Part shown: positions 18,764-27,247 of the stretch, piece after piece
Layout of the letters: each line of letters opens with the position of its first letter
How positions within the stretch are numbered: the first letter of the stretch is position 1
Assembly (NCBI GenBank): GCA_030697555.1
Contig: JAUYPV010000136.1
Coordinates: forward strand, 1 to 41,813
Direction of reading: 5' to 3'
Length of the DNA stretch: 41,813 nucleotides
From: Hyphomonadaceae bacterium
GTDB lineage: Bacteria > Pseudomonadota > Alphaproteobacteria > Caulobacterales > Hyphomonadaceae
Program-made: the position numbers and the translations under genes
The notes under the pieces: generated by a model
What the model saw: the letters and a program-made list of their open reading frames with translations, nothing else
Databases searched by the model: none
Told to the model about the DNA's origin: nothing

Positions 18764-18960
18764 GGAGAGGCTCTCTGCTTGACGTGCGCGTTGACTGCGG
18801 GAGGTCCGGAATAGCCGAGACGGGCTTCGAACCGCAAGTCGAGTCGCGACGGACGTGACCGGTAGGCATCGTTAAACCAGCGATCCGCGGCTGGCGCCCG
18901 GCGGGCCGGGACCGTAAAACAGGATCAATCGGGTCTTGAACCCAAAAGGGGGAAACGAAC

Positions 18961-19710
18961 ATGAACCGCAAACTGGTCTTTGCCCTGGCCGCCATCCTCG
19001 CCGCTTCGGCGGCCGCCTGTTCGACCTATCCCAAGACCAGATTCGACCTCGCGCCCGTGAAGGCTAATGGCCAGGATCTTGTCGGCCTCGACGGCGCCAC
19101 GACAATCGAATCGCGCCAACCCGGCGGCATCGTGTCGGTACGGGCGGACAACGCCTTCGCCGAATTCGGCGCCAGCCTCATCGTCGCCGTCCAGAACAAG
19201 AGCGGCGGCGTGCTGGATTTCGGCCCGCAGAACATTTCGGCCACCGCAAATGGCCAGGTGCTGAAAGTGCTCGCCGCCGACGAACTCGACGCACAGTCGA
19301 AGGCGCAGGCGCGCGGCTTCCTTCGCGCCACGACACGCACGGGCGAAGTCGGCATCGAGCAGGCCACCGGCACATTCAACCGCGAATACCGCTTCAACAA
19401 TTACGGCGGCTGTCCGGCCGGCCAGGGCGACTGCCAGGCCTTCGCCGAGGACGGCGGCAGCGGCTATCGCCAGGACCGCATCAATCGCGAGCTCGAGGCG
19501 AGCAATGTCGCTGTCGTCGCGCAGCAACTGGAATCCAACCGTGCGTTGATCTCGCAGAAGGCGCTGCGCCCCGCGTCGGTGGCGCCCGAGCAGATAGCGG
19601 GCGGCGTCGTGGTGGTCCATCCGCCGAAGGCCGGGGGGCGTGTCGATATCGTCGTCACCTTCAACGGACAGAAGCACTCCTTCAGCTTCAACGCCCAGCC
19701 TGCCGCGTAA
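18961..19710 (+). CDS. Lipoprotein of unknown function
   Basis: A 249-aa lipoprotein: signal peptide with lipobox AAAC (cysteine near residue 20) then CSTYPKTRFDL. The mature part has two beta-rich stretches (SLIVAVQNKSGGVLDFGPQN and VDIVVTFNGQKHSFSFN) around a Gln/Arg-rich middle with QDRINRELEASNVAVVAQQL, and two cysteines in GGCPAGQGDCQAF that may form a disulfide. I do not recognise the family. The start follows GGGGGAAACGAAC. Confidence 0.7.
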   Translation: MNRKLVFALAAILAASAAACSTYPKTRFDLAPVKANGQDLVGLDGATTIESRQPGGIVSVRADNAFAEFGASLIVAVQNKSGGVLDFGPQNISATANGQVLKVLAADELDAQSKAQARGFLRATTRTGEVGIEQATGTFNREYRFNNYGGCPAGQGDCQAFAEDGGSGYRQDRINRELEASNVAVVAQQLESNRALISQKALRPASVAPEQIAGGVVVVHPPKAGGRVDIVVTFNGQKHSFSFNAQPAA

Positions 19711-19792
19711 CAATTCCGCTGCATGAAACAGCTCGCCAGATGCCGCGAACACGCTAGATTCCCGTCGATCGATCGGATCGACGGAGGACGTG

Positions 19793-20308
19793 ATGAAACT
19801 TTCCCATAGTCTGGCAATCGGCCTGGCGTCGGCGGCGCTTGGTCTTGCCGCCTGCAGCCCCAGCGCGCCTGCAACCGATGCGGCGAGCACGCCAGCAGCG
19901 GCGGATTCCACTACAGCTGCCGCGAACATGCCGGCTGAGCTGAAGGAAGGCCCGGCCGCCGGCAAATGGCGCGTGACGATGACCGCCATGGGCACGGCCA
20001 TGCCGCCGACCGAGACCTGCTATGCCAAGCAGGTGAGCTTCGAAGAATCGCAGCAGATGCAGCAGCAAGCCGGCGTCTCGTGCAGCGAGCAGACCTACAC
20101 GCGCGAAGGCGACGCCTTTGTCGGCCACTCCGTCTGCACCATGGAAGTCGCCGGCAAGACCATGACAACGACCAGCGACATGCGCGTCACCGGCGACTTC
20201 AACACCAAGTACACCATGGACATGACCAACAAGATGGACCCTCCCCCCATGCCCGGCATGGAAGAGCAGAAGATGACCATCGAGATGGAGCGCCTTGGCG
20301 ATTGCTGA
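19793..20308 (+). CDS. DUF3617-type lipoprotein
   Basis: A 171-aa lipoprotein resembling DUF3617 proteins, a common exported alphaproteobacterial family of unknown role. The lipobox LAAC precedes CSPSAPATDAAS, an Ala/Thr/Pro linker, then GKWRVTMTAMGTAMPP and conserved cysteines (ETCYAKQV, VSCSEQTY, HSVCTMEV, LGDC). The ATG at 19793 is preferred over GTG at 19790 because of the GGAGG spacing. The protein is unusually methionine-rich (TMDMTNKMDPPPMPGMEEQK), which might bind metal or protect from oxidation. Confidence 0.75.
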   Translation: MKLSHSLAIGLASAALGLAACSPSAPATDAASTPAAADSTTAAANMPAELKEGPAAGKWRVTMTAMGTAMPPTETCYAKQVSFEESQQMQQQAGVSCSEQTYTREGDAFVGHSVCTMEVAGKTMTTTSDMRVTGDFNTKYTMDMTNKMDPPPMPGMEEQKMTIEMERLGDC

Positions 20309-20403
20309 GGCGGCGAAAAAGCCCTTTCCTCGCGTAGAGGAACAGGTGTTCGCAAAACCCCTGTTGCGGCGCTATACAGCGGACGCCGCAACAGGGATTC
20401 GCC

Positions 20404-21288
20404 ATGACTGAGACTACCGACAACCCGGTCGCCGACCTCGTCAGCCTGCTCGACATCGAGCGGATCGAGGTGAACCTGTTCCGCGGCCACTCGCCCGACG
20501 ATGGCATGAAGCGCGTCTTCGGCGGCCAGGTCATCGCGCAGGCGCTCGTTGCCGCCTACCGCACGGTCGAGAACCGCGTCTGCCACTCGCTGCACGCGTA
20601 TTTCATCCGCCCAGGCGATCCCAACGTGCCGATCCTCTACGAGGTCGACCGCGCGCGCGATGGGAAGAGTTTCACGACGAGACGCGTCGTCGCCATCCAG
20701 CACGGCGAGCAGATCCTCAACCTCGCCGCGTCCTTCCAGGTGCCCGAGCAGGGCTTCACCCACCAGTCTGCGGCGCCGGACGTGAAGAAGCCGGCCGAGT
20801 TGAAGAGCGAAGACGAGCTGCGTGCGCTGGCGAAGGATCACATCCCGAAGGAATTCCAGAAGCAGTTCGCCCGCCCCCGCCCCATCGAACTGAAACCGGT
20901 CGATCCGCGCGCCATGATCAGCCCGGCGAAGACCGCGCCGCGGAAGGAGATGTGGCTGCGTGCGCGGGGCAAGATCGGCAATGACGTGGCGCTGCAGCAA
21001 TGCCTGCTCGCCTACGCCTCCGACATGGGCATACTCGACACGGCGACCAAGCCGCACGGCGTCAACTGGTTCACCGGCGGCGTGCAGATGGCGAGCCTCG
21101 ACCACGCCATGTGGTTCCACGAGCCCTTCAACATCGAGGAGTGGCTGCTTTACACGATGGACAGCCCCTCCGCCTCGGGCGCGCGCGGCTTCAACCGCGG
21201 CGAAGTGTTCACGGAGAGCGGCACGCTGGTGGCGTCAGTCGCGCAGGAAGGCTTGATGCGGCCAAGGGATTCGAAATTCAAGAATTGA
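20404..21288 (+). CDS. tesB: Acyl-CoA thioesterase II
   Basis: A 294-aa TesB-type acyl-CoA thioesterase with two hot-dog domains, hydrolysing medium- to long-chain acyl-CoA in the cytoplasm. Family marks are RGHSPDDGMKRVFGGQVIAQA (approximately residues 24-44), LHAYFIRPGDPNVPILYEV, the DMG of YASDMGILDTA and GEVFTESGTLVASVAQEGLM near the C-terminus; the Asp, Thr and Gln triad positions of the E. coli enzyme appear conserved. Confidence 0.92.
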   Translation: MTETTDNPVADLVSLLDIERIEVNLFRGHSPDDGMKRVFGGQVIAQALVAAYRTVENRVCHSLHAYFIRPGDPNVPILYEVDRARDGKSFTTRRVVAIQHGEQILNLAASFQVPEQGFTHQSAAPDVKKPAELKSEDELRALAKDHIPKEFQKQFARPRPIELKPVDPRAMISPAKTAPRKEMWLRARGKIGNDVALQQCLLAYASDMGILDTATKPHGVNWFTGGVQMASLDHAMWFHEPFNIEEWLLYTMDSPSASGARGFNRGEVFTESGTLVASVAQEGLMRPRDSKFKN

Positions 21289-21385
21289 CGTAACTGTTGT
21301 GCGGCTGTCTGACTCAATGGCTTGGGCGGCGGCGACGTGATCTATGTCTGAGCGCTCTGGGCGGGGCCGAACGATTGAAGGAAGC

Positions 21386-22267
21386 ATGATACTTCGCTGG
21401 ACCACGACAAGACTTTCCGCTGCCTTGGCCGCCGCGTTGCCCGCCGCGCTGGCGCTCGCTGCATGCGGCGACAATGCTTCGACCTCGCAGGTGAACTTCG
21501 CGATCAACGGCGATCGTTTCGAAGCCGAAACTCCCGAAGCAAAACCCGCCGAGCCCACGCCCGAACACTCGGCGGCGCCGGAAGAGCCGACCGGCCCCGG
21601 CCATGTTGCGCTCAACCTGCTGATCGGCGATGTCGATCCGGCGACCGATCCCAACTTCGCGCGCATCCCGGACAAGTATATCGGCGGCACGCGCGTCTGG
21701 GGCCACAAGGACGCGGTCGAGGCTTTCGTGCGCATGGCCGAGGGCGCCGCCGCCAACGGCTACAAGCTCACTGTCGTCTCTGCCTTCCGCTCGTTCGACG
21801 ACCAGAAGCAGATCTGGGAAGACAAGTGGACCGGCAAGACGCTGGTCGAGAAAAGCAAGCTGTCCAACACCATCCCCGACCCGGATGCGCGCGCGAAGAA
21901 GATCCTCGAATACTCCTCCATGCCCGGCACGTCGCGCCATCACTGGGGCACCGACTTCGACCTCAACGGCCTCAGCAACGCGTATTTCAGCACGCGCGAC
22001 GGCAAGCGCGTCTATGACTGGCTGACCGAGCACGCCGCCGAATACGGCTTCTGCCAAGTCTACACGGCGAAGGGCGAAGAGCGCCCGACCGGCTACGAGG
22101 AAGAGAAGTGGCACTGGTCCTACGTCCCCGTGGCGTCCTGGTACCTGAAACAATACCCGGTCGATGTCGGCTATGAGCGCCTGACAGGCTTCGAGGGATC
22201 GGACGCCGCGAAGGACATCGACGTCATCAAGAACTACGTCCAGGGCATCAACCCGGCCTGCAAGTAG
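21386..22267 (+). CDS. VanY/M15B-type D-alanyl-D-alanine carboxypeptidase lipoprotein
   Basis: A 293-aa peptidase of the M15B (VanY) family that trims D-Ala from peptidoglycan stem peptides. The lipoprotein signal (LAAC) anchors it in the envelope. The zinc/active-site motif SRHHWGTDFDL gives His and Asp ligands, and EEKWHWSYV carries the catalytic Glu and the second zinc His. The Pro-rich stretch EAKPAEPTPEHSAAPEEP is a linker. The ATG at 21386 follows AAGGAAG; the frame stays open 14 codons upstream. No vancomycin-resistance genes are near, so this is a housekeeping wall enzyme. Confidence 0.88.
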   Translation: MILRWTTTRLSAALAAALPAALALAACGDNASTSQVNFAINGDRFEAETPEAKPAEPTPEHSAAPEEPTGPGHVALNLLIGDVDPATDPNFARIPDKYIGGTRVWGHKDAVEAFVRMAEGAAANGYKLTVVSAFRSFDDQKQIWEDKWTGKTLVEKSKLSNTIPDPDARAKKILEYSSMPGTSRHHWGTDFDLNGLSNAYFSTRDGKRVYDWLTEHAAEYGFCQVYTAKGEERPTGYEEEKWHWSYVPVASWYLKQYPVDVGYERLTGFEGSDAAKDIDVIKNYVQGINPACK

Positions 22268-22275
22268 GCGCTAAA

Positions 22276-22320
22276 GCATCGCGCCGAAAAGTGTGCAGCG
22301 GTTTTCGGCAAAAGCGATGC
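22276..22320. repeat. Hairpin repeat, conserved-loop family copy 1
   Basis: Nested inverted repeat: outer arms GCATCGC (22276-22282) and GCGATGC (22314-22320), inner arms GCCGAAAA (22283-22290) and TTTTCGGC (22302-22309), loop GTGTGCAGCGG (22291-22301). It lies 8 bp after the peptidase stop. The loop recurs almost unchanged at 30663-30673 while the stems differ. Confidence 0.75.
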
Positions 22321-22332
22321 GCAAACAAAAAA

Positions 22333-22377
22333 GCTAAAGCGAGCGCGCGATTCTTGAATCGTGCACGAAGCTTTAGC
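22333..22377. repeat. Hairpin repeat with GANTC sites at the apex
   Basis: GCTAAAGC at 22333-22340 pairs with GCTTTAGC at 22370-22377, and the centre GATTC-tt-GAATC (22349-22360) forms a short palindrome with two GANTC sites, the CcrM methylase target in alphaproteobacteria. The TPR protein's stop codon (22373-22375) lies in the right arm. It and copy 1 form the whole gap between the convergent genes. Confidence 0.7.
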
Positions 22378-24172
22378 CGAAGATCAGGCCCGCCAGCTTT
22401 GGCGGAAAACGCAGCGACTTCAGCAGGGCGTTGCGATCGCTGATCGCGCTCGGCGTCCTGCGTCCTAGCTCCTCGAGCGTCTCGTCGGCTTTGGCGGCTT
22501 CTCCGTTCAACCGGTAGGCCGCAGCGAGCAGGTAGGCCGATGCAGGCGAGGATTCCGGCGCATAGCGTAGTGCGTTCTGCATCGCCGCTTCCTTCTCGCC
22601 GCGCAGCAGGTGATAGGCCGCCGGCGCGGCGTAGTACCAGGCCGGATGGCCGGGGTTGAGCAGGATCGCCTTCTCCGACACCTCCCTTGCCCGCTCCGAC
22701 ACGTCGAGCAGCGTCAAGGTGAGACCGGCGTCCGCGAGAATTTCCGAGTTGTTCGGGTTGAGGACGAGCGCTTTTTCGATTTCGGCGCGAAACGCTTCGT
22801 CGTCGCCGAGATGGAACAGCGCGATCGCCAGATACTGGTGCGCCGTGGCGGAGCCGGCGTCCGCCACGACCGCACGCCCGGCCGCCTCGCGCGCGCGCTC
22901 GAACGGCGGCCGCTCGTTCAGCCGGCGGTTGAACGCCATCCGCTCTTCGTCGCCATACATCCACGACAGCTTCGCCCAAGCCGGCGAGTAGTTCGGCGAG
23001 CGTTGTGTCACTTGTTCGAGGCAGGTGCGGACACGCAAATGGCTCGCCTCCGATTTCGCGCGCGAATAGTCGTAGGCGTCGAGCACGCAGAGATAATCTT
23101 CCAGCGACAGGCGCCGCGCCTCTGTCAGCTCGACCTTCAGCTTTTCCTGGATGACGCCGTAGGGCTGGCCGAGCTGGGCCGCCACATCGCCGGCGATCTC
23201 CGATTGCAGAGCGAGAACGCCCGAAGCATCGGCAAGCGGGCTGTCGAACACCTGCGACCACACCACCGTGTTGTCGGACGTGCGCACAAGCTGGCTGGTG
23301 ACTTTGAGATTGGTCCCCGAGGACTGCACCGCCCCGCCGAGAATGAAATCGGCGCCCTTGGGGTCGGCGCTCGCCGCCTCCGCGTCCGCGCCATAGACGG
23401 TGTCGATGCCTAGGATCGACAGTTCCGGAAACTGGTGCAGCCGGTCGATCAGCTCGAACTGCAGTCCGTCGCGAAGCTGGCGGCCATGGCCCGGCCCATC
23501 GATGAGCTGGTAGCTTGCCACGAACACCGTCGGGCCCGACGGACTTACCGTCGCAAGATCGCTGGCCACACCGGTGCGCGAGGCCACCACCACACTGACG
23601 ATTGCGACGAGGGCGAGCGTCGCCGCCACGAGCATGCCCGCCATGATAAGTGTCCGCGGCGCCAGCGATTGTCTTTGCGGTTTGCCGGCAACCGGCGCCT
23701 CAGGCGCGCGGGCGAGCACGACAGGCGCCGCCGCCGGGTCCATCGCCGCCTTCGCGGAAGAGATCGCCGCCGCATCGACGCGGCTGAAGATCGCCACATA
23801 GCCGCCCGGAGGAATCTCGATGCGGATGGGGTCAGCCGCGCCTTCCTTCCTGTAGTACTCGGCGATCTGCTTCCGCAGGCGGCTCGCCTGTGTTCGGACG
23901 ATGGAATCGAAGCGCGGATCGAAGGCCGGCGGGCGGGCGAACACGTCGACCGCAATGGAGAATTCCTTCAGCCGCTCCGCCTGCCCGTCGAGCGTGGCGC
24001 CGATGACATAGCGCAGCAGCGCCTGCAGCCGCGGCGACGCCGCAAAGCCGCGCGAGGCGAGAATCAGCTCGGCTGCGGCCTCGATGTCCGCGCGTCCAGG
24101 AGCAGGCGAATCCGCCTCGCTCATGGTCGTTCGGCTGCCCCCAGCCGGCCCGGTTGGCGGAAGAGACTCCAT
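22373..24172 (-). CDS. TPR protein with N-terminal adenylate-cyclase-associated domain
   Basis: A 599-aa membrane-linked protein with three parts: an N-terminal cytoplasmic domain (LRYVIGATLDGQAERLKEF, then FDPRFDSIVRTQASRLRKQI and IEIPPGGYVAIF) that resembles the conserved N-terminus of adenylate-cyclase-like and transcription-factor-like TPR proteins, one transmembrane segment (about residues 170-190), and a periplasmic TolB/FlgO-like domain followed by tetratricopeptide repeats to the C-terminus. The catalytic cyclase domain is absent. I chose the ATG at 24170-24172, with GGA 7 bp upstream; an ATG at 24124 starts closer to the conserved domain. Confidence 0.72.
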   Translation of the reverse strand: MESLPPTGPAGGSRTTMSEADSPAPGRADIEAAAELILASRGFAASPRLQALLRYVIGATLDGQAERLKEFSIAVDVFARPPAFDPRFDSIVRTQASRLRKQIAEYYRKEGAADPIRIEIPPGGYVAIFSRVDAAAISSAKAAMDPAAAPVVLARAPEAPVAGKPQRQSLAPRTLIMAGMLVAATLALVAIVSVVVASRTGVASDLATVSPSGPTVFVASYQLIDGPGHGRQLRDGLQFELIDRLHQFPELSILGIDTVYGADAEAASADPKGADFILGGAVQSSGTNLKVTSQLVRTSDNTVVWSQVFDSPLADASGVLALQSEIAGDVAAQLGQPYGVIQEKLKVELTEARRLSLEDYLCVLDAYDYSRAKSEASHLRVRTCLEQVTQRSPNYSPAWAKLSWMYGDEERMAFNRRLNERPPFERAREAAGRAVVADAGSATAHQYLAIALFHLGDDEAFRAEIEKALVLNPNNSEILADAGLTLTLLDVSERAREVSEKAILLNPGHPAWYYAAPAAYHLLRGEKEAAMQNALRYAPESSPASAYLLAAAYRLNGEAAKADETLEELGRRTPSAISDRNALLKSLRFPPKLAGLIFG

Positions 24173-24489
24173 TTTTCCGTCCGTGCCCGATCGCAGGCAG
24201 TGTCTCGCACCCCGCAAGGCAGGTAAAGCGCATGCGCGCGCCGCGTTTAACATCGCCAAATTCACACGCGATTTCAGGGCGAACGCGCCGCGTAACATGG
24301 GTGTAGCCGTTACACGGTGGCCCAACTGCCGATTTAGCCTTCTCCTGACCCTTCGCCTTGTCCATCTGCTGCGCCGCACCACGAGCGCCTTCCGTCCCCC
24401 CGACCCAGGAAGGTGCTGTGCCCTGCGTTGTGTCCGGGCGCCTGTGGTGATTTGCGCCCGGACACTCTGCGCGTCCCCTGGAGCCGGCC

Positions 24490-24867
24490 ATGCTATCCGA
24501 AGCTGCGATGGGCCGGCCTTGCGCCCTCATTGTCGACGACAATCGCGCCTCCGCCACGGTCGCCGGCATCATGCTGCAGGCGGCAGGCTGGGATTCGGAA
24601 TTCGCCCACGATGGTTTCGAGGCAGTCACCCGGCTGCGGGAGCGCCCCTACGCGGTGGTGGTGCTCGATTATTGCCTGCCGGGCATGGACGGCGTTGAAG
24701 TCATGACCTGGATCAACCGCAACCTGCCCTCGCCGCCGAATGTGGTCGTGCTGTCGTCGGAGGCTGTTGCCCACCTCGAGCGCCGGTTCGGCGGCCTCGG
24801 CGTCAAGGCGATCCTGTCCAAGCCGGTGGCCGCGTCGGACCTCTGCCGCGCGATCGCGGCCGCCTAG
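24490..24867 (+). CDS. Single-domain response regulator
   Basis: A 125-aa CheY-like receiver domain with no output domain. Residues for phosphorylation are clear: the acidic pair in LIVDDN, the phospho-acceptor aspartate in VVVLDYCLPGMDG, the Ser/Thr position in VVVLSSEA and the lysine in ILSKPV. GGAG sits 6 bp upstream of the ATG. No histidine kinase is nearby, so its partner is unknown; such stand-alone receivers often serve as phosphorelay intermediates or regulate a partner by binding. Confidence 0.88.
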   Translation: MLSEAAMGRPCALIVDDNRASATVAGIMLQAAGWDSEFAHDGFEAVTRLRERPYAVVVLDYCLPGMDGVEVMTWINRNLPSPPNVVVLSSEAVAHLERRFGGLGVKAILSKPVAASDLCRAIAAA

Positions 24868-24918
24868 GTCATTCGGCGGCGCGTTGAAGGCGCCGGCGCC
24901 GGGCCCTAACTCTGCTTC

Positions 24919-25365
24919 ATGGCCCGAAAAACCTTTTTCACCGTAGGCTATGAACGCACCACGCTTGCTGGCCTCATCGCCGCGCTGCAGGCGGCGGGCG
25001 TCAGCCGAGTGATCGACACGCGCGATGTCGCCAACTCGCGCCGCGCCGGTTTTTCCAAGAAGCTGCTGGCCGCCAGCCTCGACGAAGAAGGCATCGGCTA
25101 TATCCACCTGCGCGCCCTCGGCACGCCCAAGGCGGGGCGCGAGGCCAACCGCGCCGGCCGCATGGACGAGTTCTGGAAAATCTACGAAGCGTCGTTCCAG
25201 CAGCCGGAAGCGCAGCTCGCCCTCCTCGAAGCCGCCGACCTGATCAGGGCCCAACCCTCCGCCCTGCTCTGCTTCTGCGGCGACAGCATGAAGTGTCACC
25301 GCCACCGCATCGCGCAGGCGCTGGAGGAAAAGGGTTTTCGTCGGAAAGAGATCGCGTTCGAATAA
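24919..25365 (+). CDS. DUF488 family protein
   Basis: A 148-aa DUF488 protein, a widespread family of unresolved function. Marks are the opening FFTVGYERTTLAGLIAAL, the DTRDVANSRRAGFSKKLL core and the C-terminal cysteine motif LLCFCGDSMKCHRHRIAQAL (Cys-x-Cys and Cys-His), typical for a metal or redox site. It is cytoplasmic with no signal peptide, follows the response regulator by 51 bp and ends in a strong hairpin terminator. Confidence 0.86.
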   Translation: MARKTFFTVGYERTTLAGLIAALQAAGVSRVIDTRDVANSRRAGFSKKLLAASLDEEGIGYIHLRALGTPKAGREANRAGRMDEFWKIYEASFQQPEAQLALLEAADLIRAQPSALLCFCGDSMKCHRHRIAQALEEKGFRRKEIAFE

Positions 25366-25376
25366 GCGCAAACGAA

Positions 25377-25400
25377 AAGAGGAGGCTTTCGCCTCCTCTT
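25377..25400. terminator. Bidirectional hairpin terminator
   Basis: AAGAGGAGGC (25377-25386), loop TTTC, GCCTCCTCTT (25391-25400): a perfect 10-bp stem between two convergent genes, with an A-rich flank before it, so it can terminate both the DUF488 and the methyltransferase transcripts. Confidence 0.85.
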
Positions 25401-25422
25401 CCGCGTTGCGATGCGACGGTGT

Positions 25423-26184
25423 TCAGCCCGGCTTCTTGAACTTCAGGATGAACTGGTCCGTGCGCCGGCGGATCGAGGGATCGAACACGCCCTTGTCTTT
25501 GGGATCGTTCGGGTTGCGCAGCACATTGTTCTCGCCGACGAACTCGAAGCCGGCGGCCAGCACTTCGGCCTTCACCTTGGCCCCGTCAATCCGGTGCAGC
25601 GTGGCGTCGAAGTCGACGCCCGGCGCCGACTGGTGATCCAGCACGACGTAGATGCCGCCCGGCTTGAGCGCATCGAACACCGCCTTGTTGGCCTTGGCTA
25701 TGTCGAGGTTGCTGCCGGGGTTGTGCATGTCGTGATAGTTTTGCGAGGTCCATACGAGATCGAGCGGCTCGGGCGCGGCGATCGTCGTGAAGTCCGTCGG
25801 GATAAAGCTCACATTCGGATAGTTGGTCTTGTCGTCGAGGATCGGCTGGAAGCCGGGCGCGCGGCCCGCGGCCGGCGGCCGGTTTAGGAGATACACATGG
25901 CCCGTCGGCCCGACCGACTTCGACAGCACACGCGTCATGAAGCCGGCGCTGGGGATCAGCTCGCCGACCTTGTCGCCCGGCTGCACTTCGGCGAAGGCCA
26001 TCATGTCGGCGGGCTTGCGCGCGTCGTCGAGATCCTTGTCGGCGGCGGGACGTCCCGCGTCGGCGACAGCAGAGACGATGTGCGCCGAAGAGGCAGTCGG
26101 CGCAGGCGGAGCGGCCGAGGTCGTCTGGCACGCCGCCGTCAGCAGAGCGGCGAGCGCCAGTGAGCGCATGAGGTTGGTTCGCAT
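25423..26184 (-). CDS. Exported class I methyltransferase-like protein
   Basis: A 253-aa protein with a class I methyltransferase-like fold but an N-terminal lipoprotein-type signal (LTAAC, cysteine near residue 19), so it should sit in the envelope. Family segments are KVGELIPSAGFMTRVLSKSV (motif I region), TGHVYLLNRPPA, DLVWTSQNYHDMHN and ALKPGGIYVVLDH. It resembles a group annotated as predicted methyltransferases. Motif I reads PSAG instead of a glycine-rich GxGxG, so SAM binding is doubtful. GGAGG lies 8 bp upstream of the ATG. Confidence 0.75.
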   Translation of the reverse strand: MRTNLMRSLALAALLTAACQTTSAAPPAPTASSAHIVSAVADAGRPAADKDLDDARKPADMMAFAEVQPGDKVGELIPSAGFMTRVLSKSVGPTGHVYLLNRPPAAGRAPGFQPILDDKTNYPNVSFIPTDFTTIAAPEPLDLVWTSQNYHDMHNPGSNLDIAKANKAVFDALKPGGIYVVLDHQSAPGVDFDATLHRIDGAKVKAEVLAAGFEFVGENNVLRNPNDPKDKGVFDPSIRRRTDQFILKFKKPG

Positions 26185-26316
26185 GGGGGTTCCTCCCGGA
26201 GAAATTTTTTCCGGCGCGCGTCCGGGCCGGCTTCGTCGGCCTAGCCCAAAGGCGCTCGCCCGACAATTGAACGAAACGCGAGCGCCTATCGCCGCAAGGG
26301 AGCTGGCGCCGCCTTC

Positions 26317-27141
26317 CTAGACCCGCGATGGCATCGCCTCGCTCAGGCGACCGCCGACACGGATCGGCTCGATGTGCGTCGCGAGGCCAGTTGCGTCGTC
26401 GGATTCGATGTAGACGCCGCACAGCGTTGCCGGACCTTCCGACGGCGACTTGCGTTCGCTCGGAAGCCTTGTCGCAGCTCTCTGCACGATGGGACCCTTC
26501 TTCATGCCGATCACGCTGTCATAGTCCCCGCACATGCCGGCGTCGGTCATGTACGCGGTGCCGCCTGGAAGGATCTGAGCATCCGCAGTCGGCACATGGG
26601 TATGCGCGCCGACCACCGCGGTGACGCGGCCGTCGCAGAAGTGTCCCATGATATATTTTTCCGCCGTCGCCTCGGCATGGATTTCGACGAAGATGGCGTC
26701 GGCGACCTGGCGCAGCGGCGCCTCCTCGAGCGCGGACTGCACGCCCTGGATCGGATCGTCGAGCGATTCCATGAAAGCCGAGCCGTGGATCTGGATGACG
26801 AACACGCGCTGGCCAGCCGGCGTCGTGAAGAGCTGCGATCCACGCCCGGGGATCTGCAGCGTCTTGGGATAGTTGTAGGGGCGAAGCAGCCGCGTCTCGC
26901 GGCCGATATAGGTCAGCGCCTCGGGCTGGTCCCACGAATGGTTGCCGAGCGTGATGCAGTCGGCGCCCGAGTCGAAGATTTCCTGCGCCGTCGATGGCGT
27001 GATGCCGAAGCCGCCGGCGGCGTTCTCGCCGTTGACGATGACGAAATCGAGATTGAGCCGGGCGCGCACGCGGGGAAGATACTCGGCGACAGCTTGGCGG
27101 CCGGCCCTGCCGACCACATCGCCGAAAAATCCCAAACGCAT
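26317..27141 (-). CDS. YmdB-family metallophosphoesterase
   Basis: A 274-aa phosphodiesterase of the YmdB/TIGR00282 family; the Bacillus homologue hydrolyses cyclic nucleotides. Metal-binding motifs are complete: FFGDVVGRAGR at the N-terminus, NGENAAGG, GNHSWDQ, EIHAEATAEK and GAHTHVPTAD. In alphaproteobacteria the gene is widespread, with an unclear role. The start is the ATG at 27139-27141. It is followed by 130 bp of non-coding sequence before the methyltransferase-like gene. Confidence 0.92.
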   Translation of the reverse strand: MRLGFFGDVVGRAGRQAVAEYLPRVRARLNLDFVIVNGENAAGGFGITPSTAQEIFDSGADCITLGNHSWDQPEALTYIGRETRLLRPYNYPKTLQIPGRGSQLFTTPAGQRVFVIQIHGSAFMESLDDPIQGVQSALEEAPLRQVADAIFVEIHAEATAEKYIMGHFCDGRVTAVVGAHTHVPTADAQILPGGTAYMTDAGMCGDYDSVIGMKKGPIVQRAATRLPSERKSPSEGPATLCGVYIESDDATGLATHIEPIRVGGRLSEAMPSRV

Positions 27142-27247
27142 AGGCGCTCCCTGCTACGGGCCCCCGGCCCGGACTATGGGGTCCTCTACAGGAGCGGGGC
27201 CTCAAGGCCAAGTGTGCAGGTGAATTGGGCCCTGGGCGGAGGCGAGA

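Noticed and set aside
27206-27230. Third copy of the conserved-loop hairpin
   Set aside because: Only the GTGTGCAGG part of the loop and a weak GGCCAA/TTGGGCC stem remain, so I did not list it as a feature.
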